DNA of 20,765 nt, from positions 1 to 20,765 of IMG/VR virus record IMGVR_UViG_3300009409_000065. The stretch is one strand, 5' to 3'. Positions 1-6,265 of the stretch are shown piece by piece (position 1 is the first letter of the stretch; the number at the start of each line of letters is the position of its first letter). The translations under genes and the position numbers were made by a program. The notes beneath the pieces are model-generated. The model saw nothing but the letters and a program-made list of their open reading frames with translations. It was not told where the DNA came from and did not search any database. This stretch comes from a virus.

Positions 1-282
1 AAGCTTAACTTTGAACCTTTAAAGGAGGCTGTTTCTATATTTAGAGACATAGATACCCCTATAAAGGTAAAAACAGACATAGTATTAAAGATAATGCGAC
101 TTGTTTATCCAGAAGTTAAGCAGATACAAGTTGAAAGTCACAGTGTAGAGAACTCTATGAACCCAATTGCTGAAGCTATGTTACAAATTCAAGATAAAAA
201 ATCAGGCTTCGACTATAACGCAAGGATAACTAGTGACAAGAAAGACGGACAAGACCCAAACAAATCTAGTACAACTAATTAA
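1..282 (+). CDS. Probable terminase small subunit, C-terminal part (5' end outside window)
   Basis: The reading frame is open from base 1 to the TAA at 280-282, giving 93 visible residues. An internal ATG at 94 is probably not the true start, because the frame continues upstream without a stop and reads as normal protein. The visible part is a mixed helical stretch (LNFEPLKEAVSIFRDI, then a segment around IQVESHSVENSMNPIAEAML) with a charged, Lys/Asp-rich tail. I see no catalytic motif. The call rests mainly on position: it directly precedes and overlaps the large terminase gene by 50 bases, which is the usual place for the small subunit that recognises viral DNA and loads the motor. The N-terminal DNA-binding part, which would decide the matter, is missing. 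Confidence 0.55.
   Translation, partial: KLNFEPLKEAVSIFRDIDTPIKVKTDIVLKIMRLVYPEVKQIQVESHSVENSMNPIAEAMLQIQDKKSGFDYNARITSDKKDGQDPNKSSTTN
222..235 (+). promoter_or_regulatory. Ribosome binding site deciding the GTG start of the large terminase
   Basis: AAGGA at 222-226 lies 6 bases before a GTG at 233. It sits inside the preceding coding frame. It supports GTG as the start of the terminase large subunit, giving a 50-base gene overlap and probable translational coupling. Confidence 0.6.
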
Positions 283-1759
283 GAGCCGTACTTGGCGATT
301 AAACAATTTGTATCATATAAGACCCAAAGAAGGGAGTGCGTTAGTACCATTTAGACTCAACTGGTCACAACGTGAGCTATATAATAATATTTGGAATAGA
401 GTGGTAGTACTTAAAGCACGGCAATTAGGGGTTACAACCTTTTTTGCCGTTCTCTTTTTAGACGATTGTTTGTTTAACTCTAATAGAGAAGCAGGAATTA
501 TAGCTGATACAAGAGAAAACGCTGAAGAAATCTTCCGTACCAAGGTTAAAGATGTCTGGGACAACGTAGCTAAAGACATTCCTGCCCTAAGAGAACTGAT
601 ACACAAAACAATTAGTCTGGATAGCGAACAAGGTAAGCGTTTGATCTTTAGTAATGGCTCTGCCTTTCGTGTTTCAACTTCAATGAGGTCTGGAACGCTC
701 TCTCAATTATTGATTACAGAGTATGGCAAGATATGTGCCAAAGAACCAGAGAAAGCAAGAGAGGTAAGAACAGGTAGTATAGAAACTCTTCCCAGAGATG
801 CGCTACTTGCAATAGAATCTACCGCTATGGGGAATGAGGGTGACTTCTTTACTAAGTGTCGTGATGCTGAACTTGCAGGTATATCACAAAAAGAACTTAC
901 TACAATGGATTATAGGTTTTTCTTTTTTCCTTGGTATAAAGAGAACGCATACAAGCTCGACACAACCGCCCAACTTACGCCTGATGTTGAATCGTACTTT
1001 AAGAGACAAGAAGAGGACTTAGGGTGTACGTTTACAAAGGCACAGAAGTCATGGTATGCTAAGAAAGTAGCAGAGCTAGGCGATGATGTAAAACGTGAGT
1101 ACCCAACAACTGCAAAAGAAGCATTTGAACAGAGTATTGAAGGGGCTTACTTATCACGTCACCTACAGATAGCTTATAAAGACCAAAGAGTAACGACAGT
1201 ACCTTATATTAGAAGTCTAGCCGTCCATACATGTTGGGATTTAGGTATCAACGACACAACTTGTATTTGGTTTTTCCAAGTACACCGTGATACGATTAGA
1301 TTTATAGATTACTATGAAAACTCAGATGAAGGTCTGACACATTATATTAATTTATTAAAAACAAAAGACTTTAGTTACGGTAAACATCTAGCACCACATG
1401 ATATTGAGGTAAGAGATTTTACTATAGGCAAAACTAGGAAAGAGTTTGCAAGAGAGCAAGGGCTGATATTTGAAACTGTACCAAGACCTGCTGACGTTAT
1501 GGATAAGATTGAGAGCGTTAGAAACTTATTCCCACAGTTCTACTTTGATGAGAATAAGTGCAGTAGAGGCTTGACTTGCTTAAAAAATTACCGTAAAGAA
1601 TGGGACGATAAGAACGGTTGTTATAAGAATAGACCGTTGCATAATTGGGCTTCTCATGGATTTGATTCTTTGTCAACCTGTACGCTAGGATTTGAAGCAG
1701 GATATTTGACAGTTAAGGAAATGCAATCAAGTGCGGTAGCAGAATACGATGTTTTTTAA
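233..1759 (+). CDS. terL: Terminase large subunit (DNA packaging ATPase and nuclease)
   Basis: 508 residues with a GTG start supported by a Shine-Dalgarno sequence 6 bases upstream. The N-terminal ATPase shows a viral Walker A variant, KARQLGVTT (61-69), a Walker B-like strand LLITEYGK (159-166) with Glu163 as the likely catalytic acid, and a coupling motif AIESTA (193-198). The C-terminal RNase H-like nuclease shows the expected acids: Asp336 in CWDLG, Asp390 in APHD, and Asp478 in SHGFDSL. The protein powers DNA translocation into the prohead through the portal and cuts the concatemer. At 508 residues it is somewhat shorter than T7 gp19 (586). It is placed upstream of the portal, unlike T7, where terminase is at the end of the late region. 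The family call is firm; the packaging type (headful, cos or terminal repeat) cannot be read from this. Confidence 0.95.
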   Translation: MTRKTDKTQTNLVQLIKSRTWRLNNLYHIRPKEGSALVPFRLNWSQRELYNNIWNRVVVLKARQLGVTTFFAVLFLDDCLFNSNREAGIIADTRENAEEIFRTKVKDVWDNVAKDIPALRELIHKTISLDSEQGKRLIFSNGSAFRVSTSMRSGTLSQLLITEYGKICAKEPEKAREVRTGSIETLPRDALLAIESTAMGNEGDFFTKCRDAELAGISQKELTTMDYRFFFFPWYKENAYKLDTTAQLTPDVESYFKRQEEDLGCTFTKAQKSWYAKKVAELGDDVKREYPTTAKEAFEQSIEGAYLSRHLQIAYKDQRVTTVPYIRSLAVHTCWDLGINDTTCIWFFQVHRDTIRFIDYYENSDEGLTHYINLLKTKDFSYGKHLAPHDIEVRDFTIGKTRKEFAREQGLIFETVPRPADVMDKIESVRNLFPQFYFDENKCSRGLTCLKNYRKEWDDKNGCYKNRPLHNWASHGFDSLSTCTLGFEAGYLTVKEMQSSAVAEYDVF

Positions 1760-1772
1760 TTAGGAGATAAAT

Positions 1773-2084
1773 ATGGGCGGTAAAGGATCAATGCCTTCAA
1801 TGCCAGCACCTATGATGATGCCAGCACCAAAGGAAGCAGAATACTTGCCTCCTAAAACTGAGCTACCAGAGCCTGCTGCAATTACACAAGCAAAATTAGA
1901 TGATGAAAAGAGAAGGAAGATGGCACGTTTAGCCTCTACCGATACTAGAGAAAACACCATTATCAATGAAGGTGGGGCTTTAGGGTTAGGAGCTACGACA
2001 GATGAAGAGGTAGATAAGCCAAGTTTGTTCTATAAGAAGAAGGTTGTTGGTAATAAATCGGAAAAAGGACTCTTATCGTCTTGA
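1773..2084 (+). CDS. Small Gly/Pro/Met-rich phage protein of unknown function
   Basis: 103 residues. The start is supported by TAGGAGAT just upstream of ATG 1773. The N-terminus is low-complexity (MGGKGSMPSMPAPMMMPAPK), followed by a Pro/Glu stretch, then a basic helix (KLDDEKRRKMARLAS) and a segment TRENTIINEGGALGLG. The order of a Gly-rich start, a proline-rich linker, an Arg/Lys-rich helix and a Thr-Ile/Leu-Gly patch recalls small uncharacterised proteins common in T7-like phages, so it is probably a virion or assembly accessory protein, but this is recognition by style only. It sits between terminase and a GNAT-like gene, overlapping the latter's TTG start by 4 bases. No catalytic residues are apparent. 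Confidence 0.7.
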   Translation: MGGKGSMPSMPAPMMMPAPKEAEYLPPKTELPEPAAITQAKLDDEKRRKMARLASTDTRENTIINEGGALGLGATTDEEVDKPSLFYKKKVVGNKSEKGLLSS

Positions 2085-2554
2085 AAAAAACAACCCAAAG
2101 CACGGTTAGATTGGCGTTCCCTGATGATGCTGGTGAAATAGTACACCTAACGGAAGCAATCAATAGTGAAAGTGACTACGGGCTTGTTTATAACGAAGAA
2201 AATGCTTTCAAATATATATACAACCACATCTACTACGATGGTTATGACATTGCGGTTGCTGAGAAGGACGATGAGATAATAGGGTATGTGGTGCTGGCTA
2301 AAAGTTTAGAGTACCACGACAACCCGTTTTGTTACATAGGAAAGTTTTTTGTATTTGTATCTGGGAGAAGAACGGATGCTAGTAGAAAATTAGTAACCTA
2401 CGCATTAAAGTGGGCTAAAGAACAAAAATGTTCCCACATATTCGCTACAGCTACGGCAGGACTTAAAGAAAAAGAACAACAATTGTTTATTAATCTAATG
2501 AAGAAGTCTGGGTTGGTGGAACATGGCCCTGTTTTATCACTTAAGATGGAGTAA
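2081..2554 (+). CDS. GNAT-fold protein (putative N-acetyltransferase)
   Basis: 157 residues. The start is TTG at 2081, inside the TTGA overlap with the previous gene. No in-frame ATG precedes the first strand of the fold (STVRLAF, 8-13), so TTG is the best start; AAGGA at 2065-2069 is 11 bases away, so coupling probably helps. Visible GNAT elements: first strand and helix (VRLAFPDDAGEIVHL, 9-23), central strands (DIAVAEKDDEIIGYVVLAKS, 56-75), the strand-helix of the acetyl-CoA motif (FFVFVSGRRTDASRKLVTYALKWA, 89-112) and a closing KKSGLVEHGPVLSL. The acetyl-CoA loop is degenerate: RRTDAS at 96-101 stands where R/Q-x-x-G-x-G/A is expected, so activity is uncertain. The substrate is unknown; modification of a host or virion protein is possible. 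Confidence 0.8.
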   Translation: MKKTTQSTVRLAFPDDAGEIVHLTEAINSESDYGLVYNEENAFKYIYNHIYYDGYDIAVAEKDDEIIGYVVLAKSLEYHDNPFCYIGKFFVFVSGRRTDASRKLVTYALKWAKEQKCSHIFATATAGLKEKEQQLFINLMKKSGLVEHGPVLSLKME

Positions 2555-2559
2555 CGACT

Positions 2560-3006
2560 ATGAGTAAATTTTCTGGATGGTTTGGTGGGGGTCGTTCCGC
2601 ACCACAACCTGATTACGCAGCGATACAAAGACAACAAGAGGCAGAACGTAAGCGTTTACAAGGTATAAGAGATGAAGAGTTTCGTGTAGATGGCATTAAA
2701 GATTATGTAGATTATATGTATGACAACCCAGAGAATGTTAAAAGAAGATCCGCAACGGGTTCTTTCTATGGGGCTGTTAGTGAGGGTAAAGTACCCAATG
2801 AATTACTTTCTGGTTATGCAAGTAACAAAGACATCACATTAAAAGATGTTAAGGCTAACACAGGAAAATATTTTACCAATAGAGATCCTGTACCAACCCT
2901 ACAAAAAGGTCGTATTAAGCTAGGCAAAAGAGCCATAAAAAGACCAGAAGGAGTTTTAGGTGGGGATGGAGATGACGCAGATAAAAAAACGCTACTAGGA
3001 GCATAA
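2560..3006 (+). CDS. Small phage structural-module protein, function unknown
   Basis: 148 residues, with GGAG about 8 bases before the ATG. The N-terminus is Gly-rich (GWFGGGRSA), followed by a charged helix (DYAAIQRQQEAERKRLQ) that may form a coiled coil. The middle is unremarkable and charged, and the C-terminus ends LGGDGDDADKKTLLGA, with a terminal TLLG-like patch seen in other small uncharacterised proteins of T7-like phages. I recognise no domain. It lies directly before the portal gene (one base between stop and start), which suggests a role in portal, packaging or head-tail assembly. It may be of the same general type as the 103-residue protein at 1773-2084, since both pair a Gly-rich start and a basic helix with a Leu-Leu-containing end, but I cannot show homology. 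Confidence 0.7.
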   Translation: MSKFSGWFGGGRSAPQPDYAAIQRQQEAERKRLQGIRDEEFRVDGIKDYVDYMYDNPENVKRRSATGSFYGAVSEGKVPNELLSGYASNKDITLKDVKANTGKYFTNRDPVPTLQKGRIKLGKRAIKRPEGVLGGDGDDADKKTLLGA

Positions 3007-3007
3007 C

Positions 3008-4654
3008 ATGGCTTATAGGTATTCAGTCCAAGATATTCTTAGACAATATGAAGTTCTAAAAGAAGACCGTATGCTATGGGAGCCTTTCTTTAGAGATGTA
3101 AGAGATTTTATAAGACCAAGAAAACAAGGCGTAGATAGCTCTACGATTATTGGGGCTGAACGCCATACCAACAAATTATTTGATTCCTCTGCACCAGAAG
3201 CAAGCCGTCTTATGGCTATGTCTATGCAAAACGCTCTTGTCCCACAATCTGTAGTTTGGTTTGGTTTGGGAATCCCATCAGGACATGCACTAGCCCCATT
3301 AAACAAAGACCCAGAAGTTAAGCGTTGGTTCCATGATGTAACCCAAAAGATGTTTTTTGGTATGCACGAAAGTAATTTTTATACTGCTATTGGTGAAGCG
3401 TTTTTAGATTTTACTTCTTTTGGTACAATCAATATTCTATTAGAAGAAAACGATGCTTACAACGAAGGATTTGGTGGATTAGTTTTTACTTCTATCCCCA
3501 CAGGTCAGTTTTGTTTTGCAGAAGATAAGAGAGGACATCCAGACACAGTATTCTGGGAGTATACATTTACAGCACGTCAAGCCAAGCAGATGTTTGGAAT
3601 GCGTAAACTACCCGACAAGGTGAAAAAGGCTTGCAAGGATAAGCCACATGAAAAGTTTACGTTTGTTCGTGCTTTAATGCCAAGGGAGGACTACAAGGCA
3701 GGTTCGCAAGACGCTTTAAACAAGCGTTATGCAGCCCTTGATATTCATCTAGACTCTAGAACATTAGTTAGAGAGAGTGGGTTTGATGAACTTCCTTATG
3801 TTATAGGTAGATTTGAGAAATCTTCTGGTGAGCTATGGGGTAGAAGTCCTGCTGACATAGCAATGCCAGACATTAAAACAATTAATAAAATACGTGAATT
3901 AGAACTTAAGGGTTTAGCGACTGCCGTACATCCACCATTAATAGCACCCGATCAAGGTATCATTGGTACATTTAGAATGACCCCTTCCGCTATTAACTAC
4001 TCTAGAGAACCAGAAAGATTTAAATTCCTTAGATTTGAAGGACGGTTTGATCTATCTTCCCTAAAAGCAAATGAACTTAAAAAATCAATCAGAGGTATTT
4101 TCTTAGCAGATCAATTAGTTCTACCAGAAAAACTCAATATGACGGCTGAAGAGGTAGCAACTGTTAGAGAACAAATACAGAAACTACTTGGCCCTACAGT
4201 AGCAAGGTTTGAGAGTGAGGTTCTAACACCATTAATTATTCGTAGTTTTGGTATAATGAATAGGTCAGGTGTTTTACCACCTACCCCTAAAGCCTTGGAG
4301 GGAATGGATGAGATTGAAGTGTCATACGTTGGGCAGTTGGCTAAAAACCAAAAGATACAAGATGTTACAAGCATTCAACAATGGCTTGGGGTTGCTGCAA
4401 ATATGGCATCGTTTTCACCTGATGTACTTGACCTCATTAATATGGATGAAGCTCTACAAATCATTGGTGAAAGGATGGCTGTACCGAATCAAATTATGCG
4501 TTCTCAGGAAGAAATAGCACAATTACGACAACAACGACAAGAACAAATGAAAATGCAGGAACAAATGCAGCAAGCATCTCAGGTAGCTGAAGGTGCAGGA
4601 AAAGCTGCTCCAATGGTTAAAGCTCTAGGAGGCCCAGATGCGTTCCCGTTATAA
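3008..4654 (+). CDS. Portal protein (head-tail connector, T7 gp8-like)
   Basis: 548 residues, very near T7 gp8 (536). ATG 3008 has AGGAG 6 bases upstream. The N-terminal third carries the hallmark of the podovirus head-to-tail connecting family: LFDSSAPEASRLMAMSMQNAL (57-77), followed by VPQSVVWFGL. The middle has DFTSFGTINILLEE and GELWGRSPADIAMPDIKTIN, typical of portals. The C-terminus (about 500-535) is a Gln-rich helix (LRQQRQEQMKMQEQMQQ) matching the crown or barrel region of connectors. Twelve copies would form the ring at one capsid vertex, docking terminase during packaging and the gp11-like adaptor afterwards. The last bases hold the ribosome binding site and start of the next gene. 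Confidence 0.93.
   Translation: MAYRYSVQDILRQYEVLKEDRMLWEPFFRDVRDFIRPRKQGVDSSTIIGAERHTNKLFDSSAPEASRLMAMSMQNALVPQSVVWFGLGIPSGHALAPLNKDPEVKRWFHDVTQKMFFGMHESNFYTAIGEAFLDFTSFGTINILLEENDAYNEGFGGLVFTSIPTGQFCFAEDKRGHPDTVFWEYTFTARQAKQMFGMRKLPDKVKKACKDKPHEKFTFVRALMPREDYKAGSQDALNKRYAALDIHLDSRTLVRESGFDELPYVIGRFEKSSGELWGRSPADIAMPDIKTINKIRELELKGLATAVHPPLIAPDQGIIGTFRMTPSAINYSREPERFKFLRFEGRFDLSSLKANELKKSIRGIFLADQLVLPEKLNMTAEEVATVREQIQKLLGPTVARFESEVLTPLIIRSFGIMNRSGVLPPTPKALEGMDEIEVSYVGQLAKNQKIQDVTSIQQWLGVAANMASFSPDVLDLINMDEALQIIGERMAVPNQIMRSQEEIAQLRQQRQEQMKMQEQMQQASQVAEGAGKAAPMVKALGGPDAFPL
4626..4640 (+). promoter_or_regulatory. Strong ribosome binding site inside the portal gene
   Basis: TAGGAGG at 4626-4632 is 5 bases before ATG 4638, within the last codons of the portal gene. 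It is one of the strongest Shine-Dalgarno matches in the window and fixes the start of the Bbp19-like gene with a 17-base overlap. Confidence 0.75.
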
Positions 4655-4895
4655 TGAAGAATTGGTTGAGATTAGAGAAGCTATCGTTAAAACATTTTCT
4701 GGAACTTATGGTGAACGTGTTCTAGATTTTTTAGACGAAATGTACTCTAACCAGATTTCAGCAGTACCAAACGATCCCTACTCTACGTATTTCAATGAAG
4801 GTGGTCGTGGATTAGTGTTAGGAATAAAAGCACAAATTAAAGCTTTCAAAGAAGTTAAACCAACTATGCAACAAGAAACAACCTACGAAGAATAG
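4638..4895 (+). CDS. Bbp19-like small phage protein
   Basis: 85 residues. The core FSGTYGERVLDFLDEMYSN, then a short variable part, DPYSTYFNEGGRG and LVLGIKAQIKAF, matches the pattern of the Bbp19 family of small phage proteins: a helix around G-x-R-V-L, a spacer ending in a phase with an aromatic residue, then G-x-R-x-x-v-L-x-I. These proteins usually lie next to the portal gene in podoviruses, as here. Their function is not known; position suggests a head assembly or portal accessory role. It overlaps the portal end by 17 bases with its own strong ribosome binding site, so it can be made at higher level than the portal. The last residues (QQETTYEE) are acidic and probably disordered. Confidence 0.75.
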   Translation: MRSRYNEELVEIREAIVKTFSGTYGERVLDFLDEMYSNQISAVPNDPYSTYFNEGGRGLVLGIKAQIKAFKEVKPTMQQETTYEE

Positions 4896-4896
4896 G

Positions 4897-5127
4897 ATGG
4901 AAACAACAGAATGGAATTTCCCATGCGATGAGTGTGGAGCTTGTTGTAAGGTTTTAGATTGTCCTGATCTTACAGCAGATAACAAGTGTTCTATATATGC
5001 TACAAGACCATTCTTATGTAATACTAAAAAGATGTTTGATGAAGTACATAGTAAGACAATGACTAAACAAGGGTATTTTGATAAAGCTGCTATAGCTTGT
5101 AAACAACTAAAGGAGATGTTCTTATGA
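4897..5127 (+). CDS. YkgJ-family cysteine-cluster protein (CxxCxxCC)
   Basis: 76 residues with eight cysteines: Cys10, 13, 16, 17, 22, 31, 41 and 68. The pattern PCDECGACCKVL, then CP, NKCSIYATRPFLC, is that of the YkgJ/FliB-type cysteine cluster family, small proteins or domains thought to bind zinc or an iron-sulfur cluster; one branch is linked to flagellin lysine methylation. At this size only the cluster domain is present, with no separate catalytic domain. The start is one base after the previous stop and has little Shine-Dalgarno match, so coupling is likely. The end overlaps the scaffold-like gene by 4 bases (ATGA). A metal-cluster protein is not a standard member of a head gene block. 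Its job is unknown: metal or redox chemistry, modification of a host protein, or an assembly factor are all possible. Confidence 0.8.
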   Translation: METTEWNFPCDECGACCKVLDCPDLTADNKCSIYATRPFLCNTKKMFDEVHSKTMTKQGYFDKAAIACKQLKEMFL

Positions 5128-5966
5128 CTGAAGATGCGACCGTGACAAACGATAATCTCATCACAGAGGAAGTAGCACCCGTAGAGGATAATTCTTGGCA
5201 AGCACGTTATTTGCCTGATGATCTTAAGGAAAACGCAACCCTACAAAAGTTTAAGGATGTAGGTGGACTAAGTAGTTCCTATCTTTCTATGCAGGAAATG
5301 TTAGGTTCTAGGGTTAAAGTACCTACAGATGATTCTTCTGACGAAGAACGTAGTGACTTTTATACTAAAGTAGGTCGTCCAGAAACTCCTGACAAGTACG
5401 ATCTGGTAATTGATGAACGCTTTTCTGCTAATCCTGCGGATCAACAAAAGATTGTAGACTTTAGAAACCAAGCATTCAGTCAGGGCTTTACTAATAATCA
5501 AGCCCAGAAAGCAGTTGACTTTTATACTGATATGATAAATGGGGCTATGATTGATGGTGATGCAGCTATGGGACAAGCCCGTATATCCGCTGAAACTATT
5601 CTTAAAAAAGAATGGGGGCCACAAGAATATGACAAAAACCTTGCATTATCAAGACGTGCTTTTAATAGATTCGCAGACGAAGACTTAAAAACTTTTGTCA
5701 ATGAGAACGGTATAGCCAACAATGTTGGCATGATTAAGTTTCTGCACAAGATAGGGACAGCATTTAATGAGCCAGAAATGGCAGGCTCTGGCAGGGATAC
5801 TGGGTCAGTAGATTCAGATTCTGCTAGGATTGAAATAGATGCAATAATGAAAGACACCAAACATAAATACCATGAAGCATTGTTTGACCCCAAACACATT
5901 AAGCATGAAGAAGCAATTGCTTATAGGGATAATCTCTACGATGTGGTATACAGGGGTGAGGAATGA
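5124..5966 (+). CDS. Scaffold-like capsid assembly protein (T7 gp9-like position)
   Basis: 280 residues, against 307 for T7 gp9. The start is in an ATGA overlap, with AAGGAG 8 bases upstream. The first 25 residues are acidic and probably disordered. Next comes a segment common to podovirus scaffold or capsid assembly proteins: WQARYLPDDLKEN (25-37), LQKFKDVGGLSSSYLSMQEMLG, then a phrase ending GRPETPDKYDLVID. The remainder is strongly charged and helical, ending in acidic and His/Lys-rich helices. Such proteins co-assemble with the major capsid protein to set shell curvature and are removed before or during packaging. Position, two genes before the major capsid gene, supports this. The gene is flanked by two small Cys-rich genes, each overlapping it by 4 bases. 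Confidence 0.78.
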   Translation: MTEDATVTNDNLITEEVAPVEDNSWQARYLPDDLKENATLQKFKDVGGLSSSYLSMQEMLGSRVKVPTDDSSDEERSDFYTKVGRPETPDKYDLVIDERFSANPADQQKIVDFRNQAFSQGFTNNQAQKAVDFYTDMINGAMIDGDAAMGQARISAETILKKEWGPQEYDKNLALSRRAFNRFADEDLKTFVNENGIANNVGMIKFLHKIGTAFNEPEMAGSGRDTGSVDSDSARIEIDAIMKDTKHKYHEALFDPKHIKHEEAIAYRDNLYDVVYRGEE

Positions 5967-6208
5967 TTGAGAATATAATTTGCTCTGAGTGTTCGCACTT
6001 TACCTACAAAGACAGACGTGTTGAAGAGGAAAAGGGTAAGACCACTCCAGAGAAATATGGGTTTTGTAACTCTTATGAGACAAAGACTTCGGCAGATACA
6101 TTTTATGGAATGTGTCCTTCGGCAGTCAGACTCCCTGTAGAAGTTTACACTCCCCAACTTGTGAAGAAAATAGCCCGTAAAAGGACAACTAGGTCTTCAC
6201 GCAAATAA
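5963..6208 (+). CDS. Small putative zinc-binding protein (CxxC)
   Basis: 81 residues. Four cysteines, Cys7, Cys10, Cys35 and Cys51, are in the arrangement CSEC...FCNS...MCPS, compatible with a single tetrahedral metal site such as a small zinc ribbon. The C-terminal third is basic (KKIARKRTTRSSRK) and could touch nucleic acid or an acidic partner. The start overlaps the scaffold-like gene in ATGA, with an AGGGG match 6 bases upstream inside that gene. It is the last gene before the capsid leader. I recognise no family with confidence. With the YkgJ-type gene on the other side of the scaffold gene, the scaffold is bracketed by two Cys-rich small proteins. Confidence 0.7.
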   Translation: MIENIICSECSHFTYKDRRVEEEKGKTTPEKYGFCNSYETKTSADTFYGMCPSAVRLPVEVYTPQLVKKIARKRTTRSSRK

Positions 6209-6241
6209 GAGCCTGCATGGTGCAGATAACTCTTCCTTTTT
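6207..6241 (+). terminator. Candidate stem-loop terminator before the major capsid gene
   Basis: AAGAG (6207-6211) pairs with CTCTT (6230-6234), and inside it CTGCA (6213-6217) pairs with TGCAG (6221-6225) around the loop TGG. One unpaired base on the left and four on the right form an internal loop. CC and then five T (6237-6241) follow. The outer arm begins in the stop codon of the previous gene. The shape is compatible with a weak intrinsic terminator or an RNA processing hairpin; the 10 pairs are interrupted, so strength is doubtful. Confidence 0.4.
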
Positions 6242-6243
6242 AT

Positions 6244-6259
6244 CTCTTAAAATAAGAGG
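6244..6259 (+). promoter_or_regulatory. Hairpin covering the ribosome binding site of the major capsid gene
   Basis: CTCTT (6244-6248) and AAGAG (6254-6258) form a perfect five-pair stem with loop AAAAT. The right arm plus G6259 is the Shine-Dalgarno sequence AAGAGG, 6 bases before ATG 6266. Folding would therefore mask the site. The same two five-base arms also occur in the upstream stem-loop, so alternative pairings are possible. The stem is short and AT-containing, so it may be only marginally stable. Confidence 0.4.
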
Positions 6260-6265
6260 TGTATT

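Noticed and set aside
1-6. HindIII site AAGCTT at the very edge as a sign of a cloned fragment
   Set aside because: A six-base site at an edge can occur by chance or by window cutting, and AAGCTT also occurs inside the window; nothing else supports a cloning junction.
94-282. A complete 62-residue gene starting at ATG 94
   Set aside because: The same frame is open from base 1 and reads as continuous protein, and there is no good ribosome site before 94. It is better seen as the end of a longer gene.
4269-4517. 82-codon frame inside the portal gene
   Set aside because: It is an out-of-frame shadow with no ribosome site and unlikely composition.
4818-5201. 127-codon minus-strand frame with several Cys
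   Set aside because: It spans the junction of three well-supported + strand genes and has no family match or ribosome site. It is a shadow of AT-rich coding sequence.
5522-5899. 125-codon minus-strand frame inside the scaffold-like gene
   Set aside because: It is fully contained in a gene with a good start and family pattern, and its own start and composition look random.
6248-6253. TAAAAT as a sigma-70 -10 box ahead of the capsid gene
   Set aside because: No TTGACA-like sequence lies at 16-18 bases upstream, and the bases are explained as the loop of the hairpin over the ribosome site.
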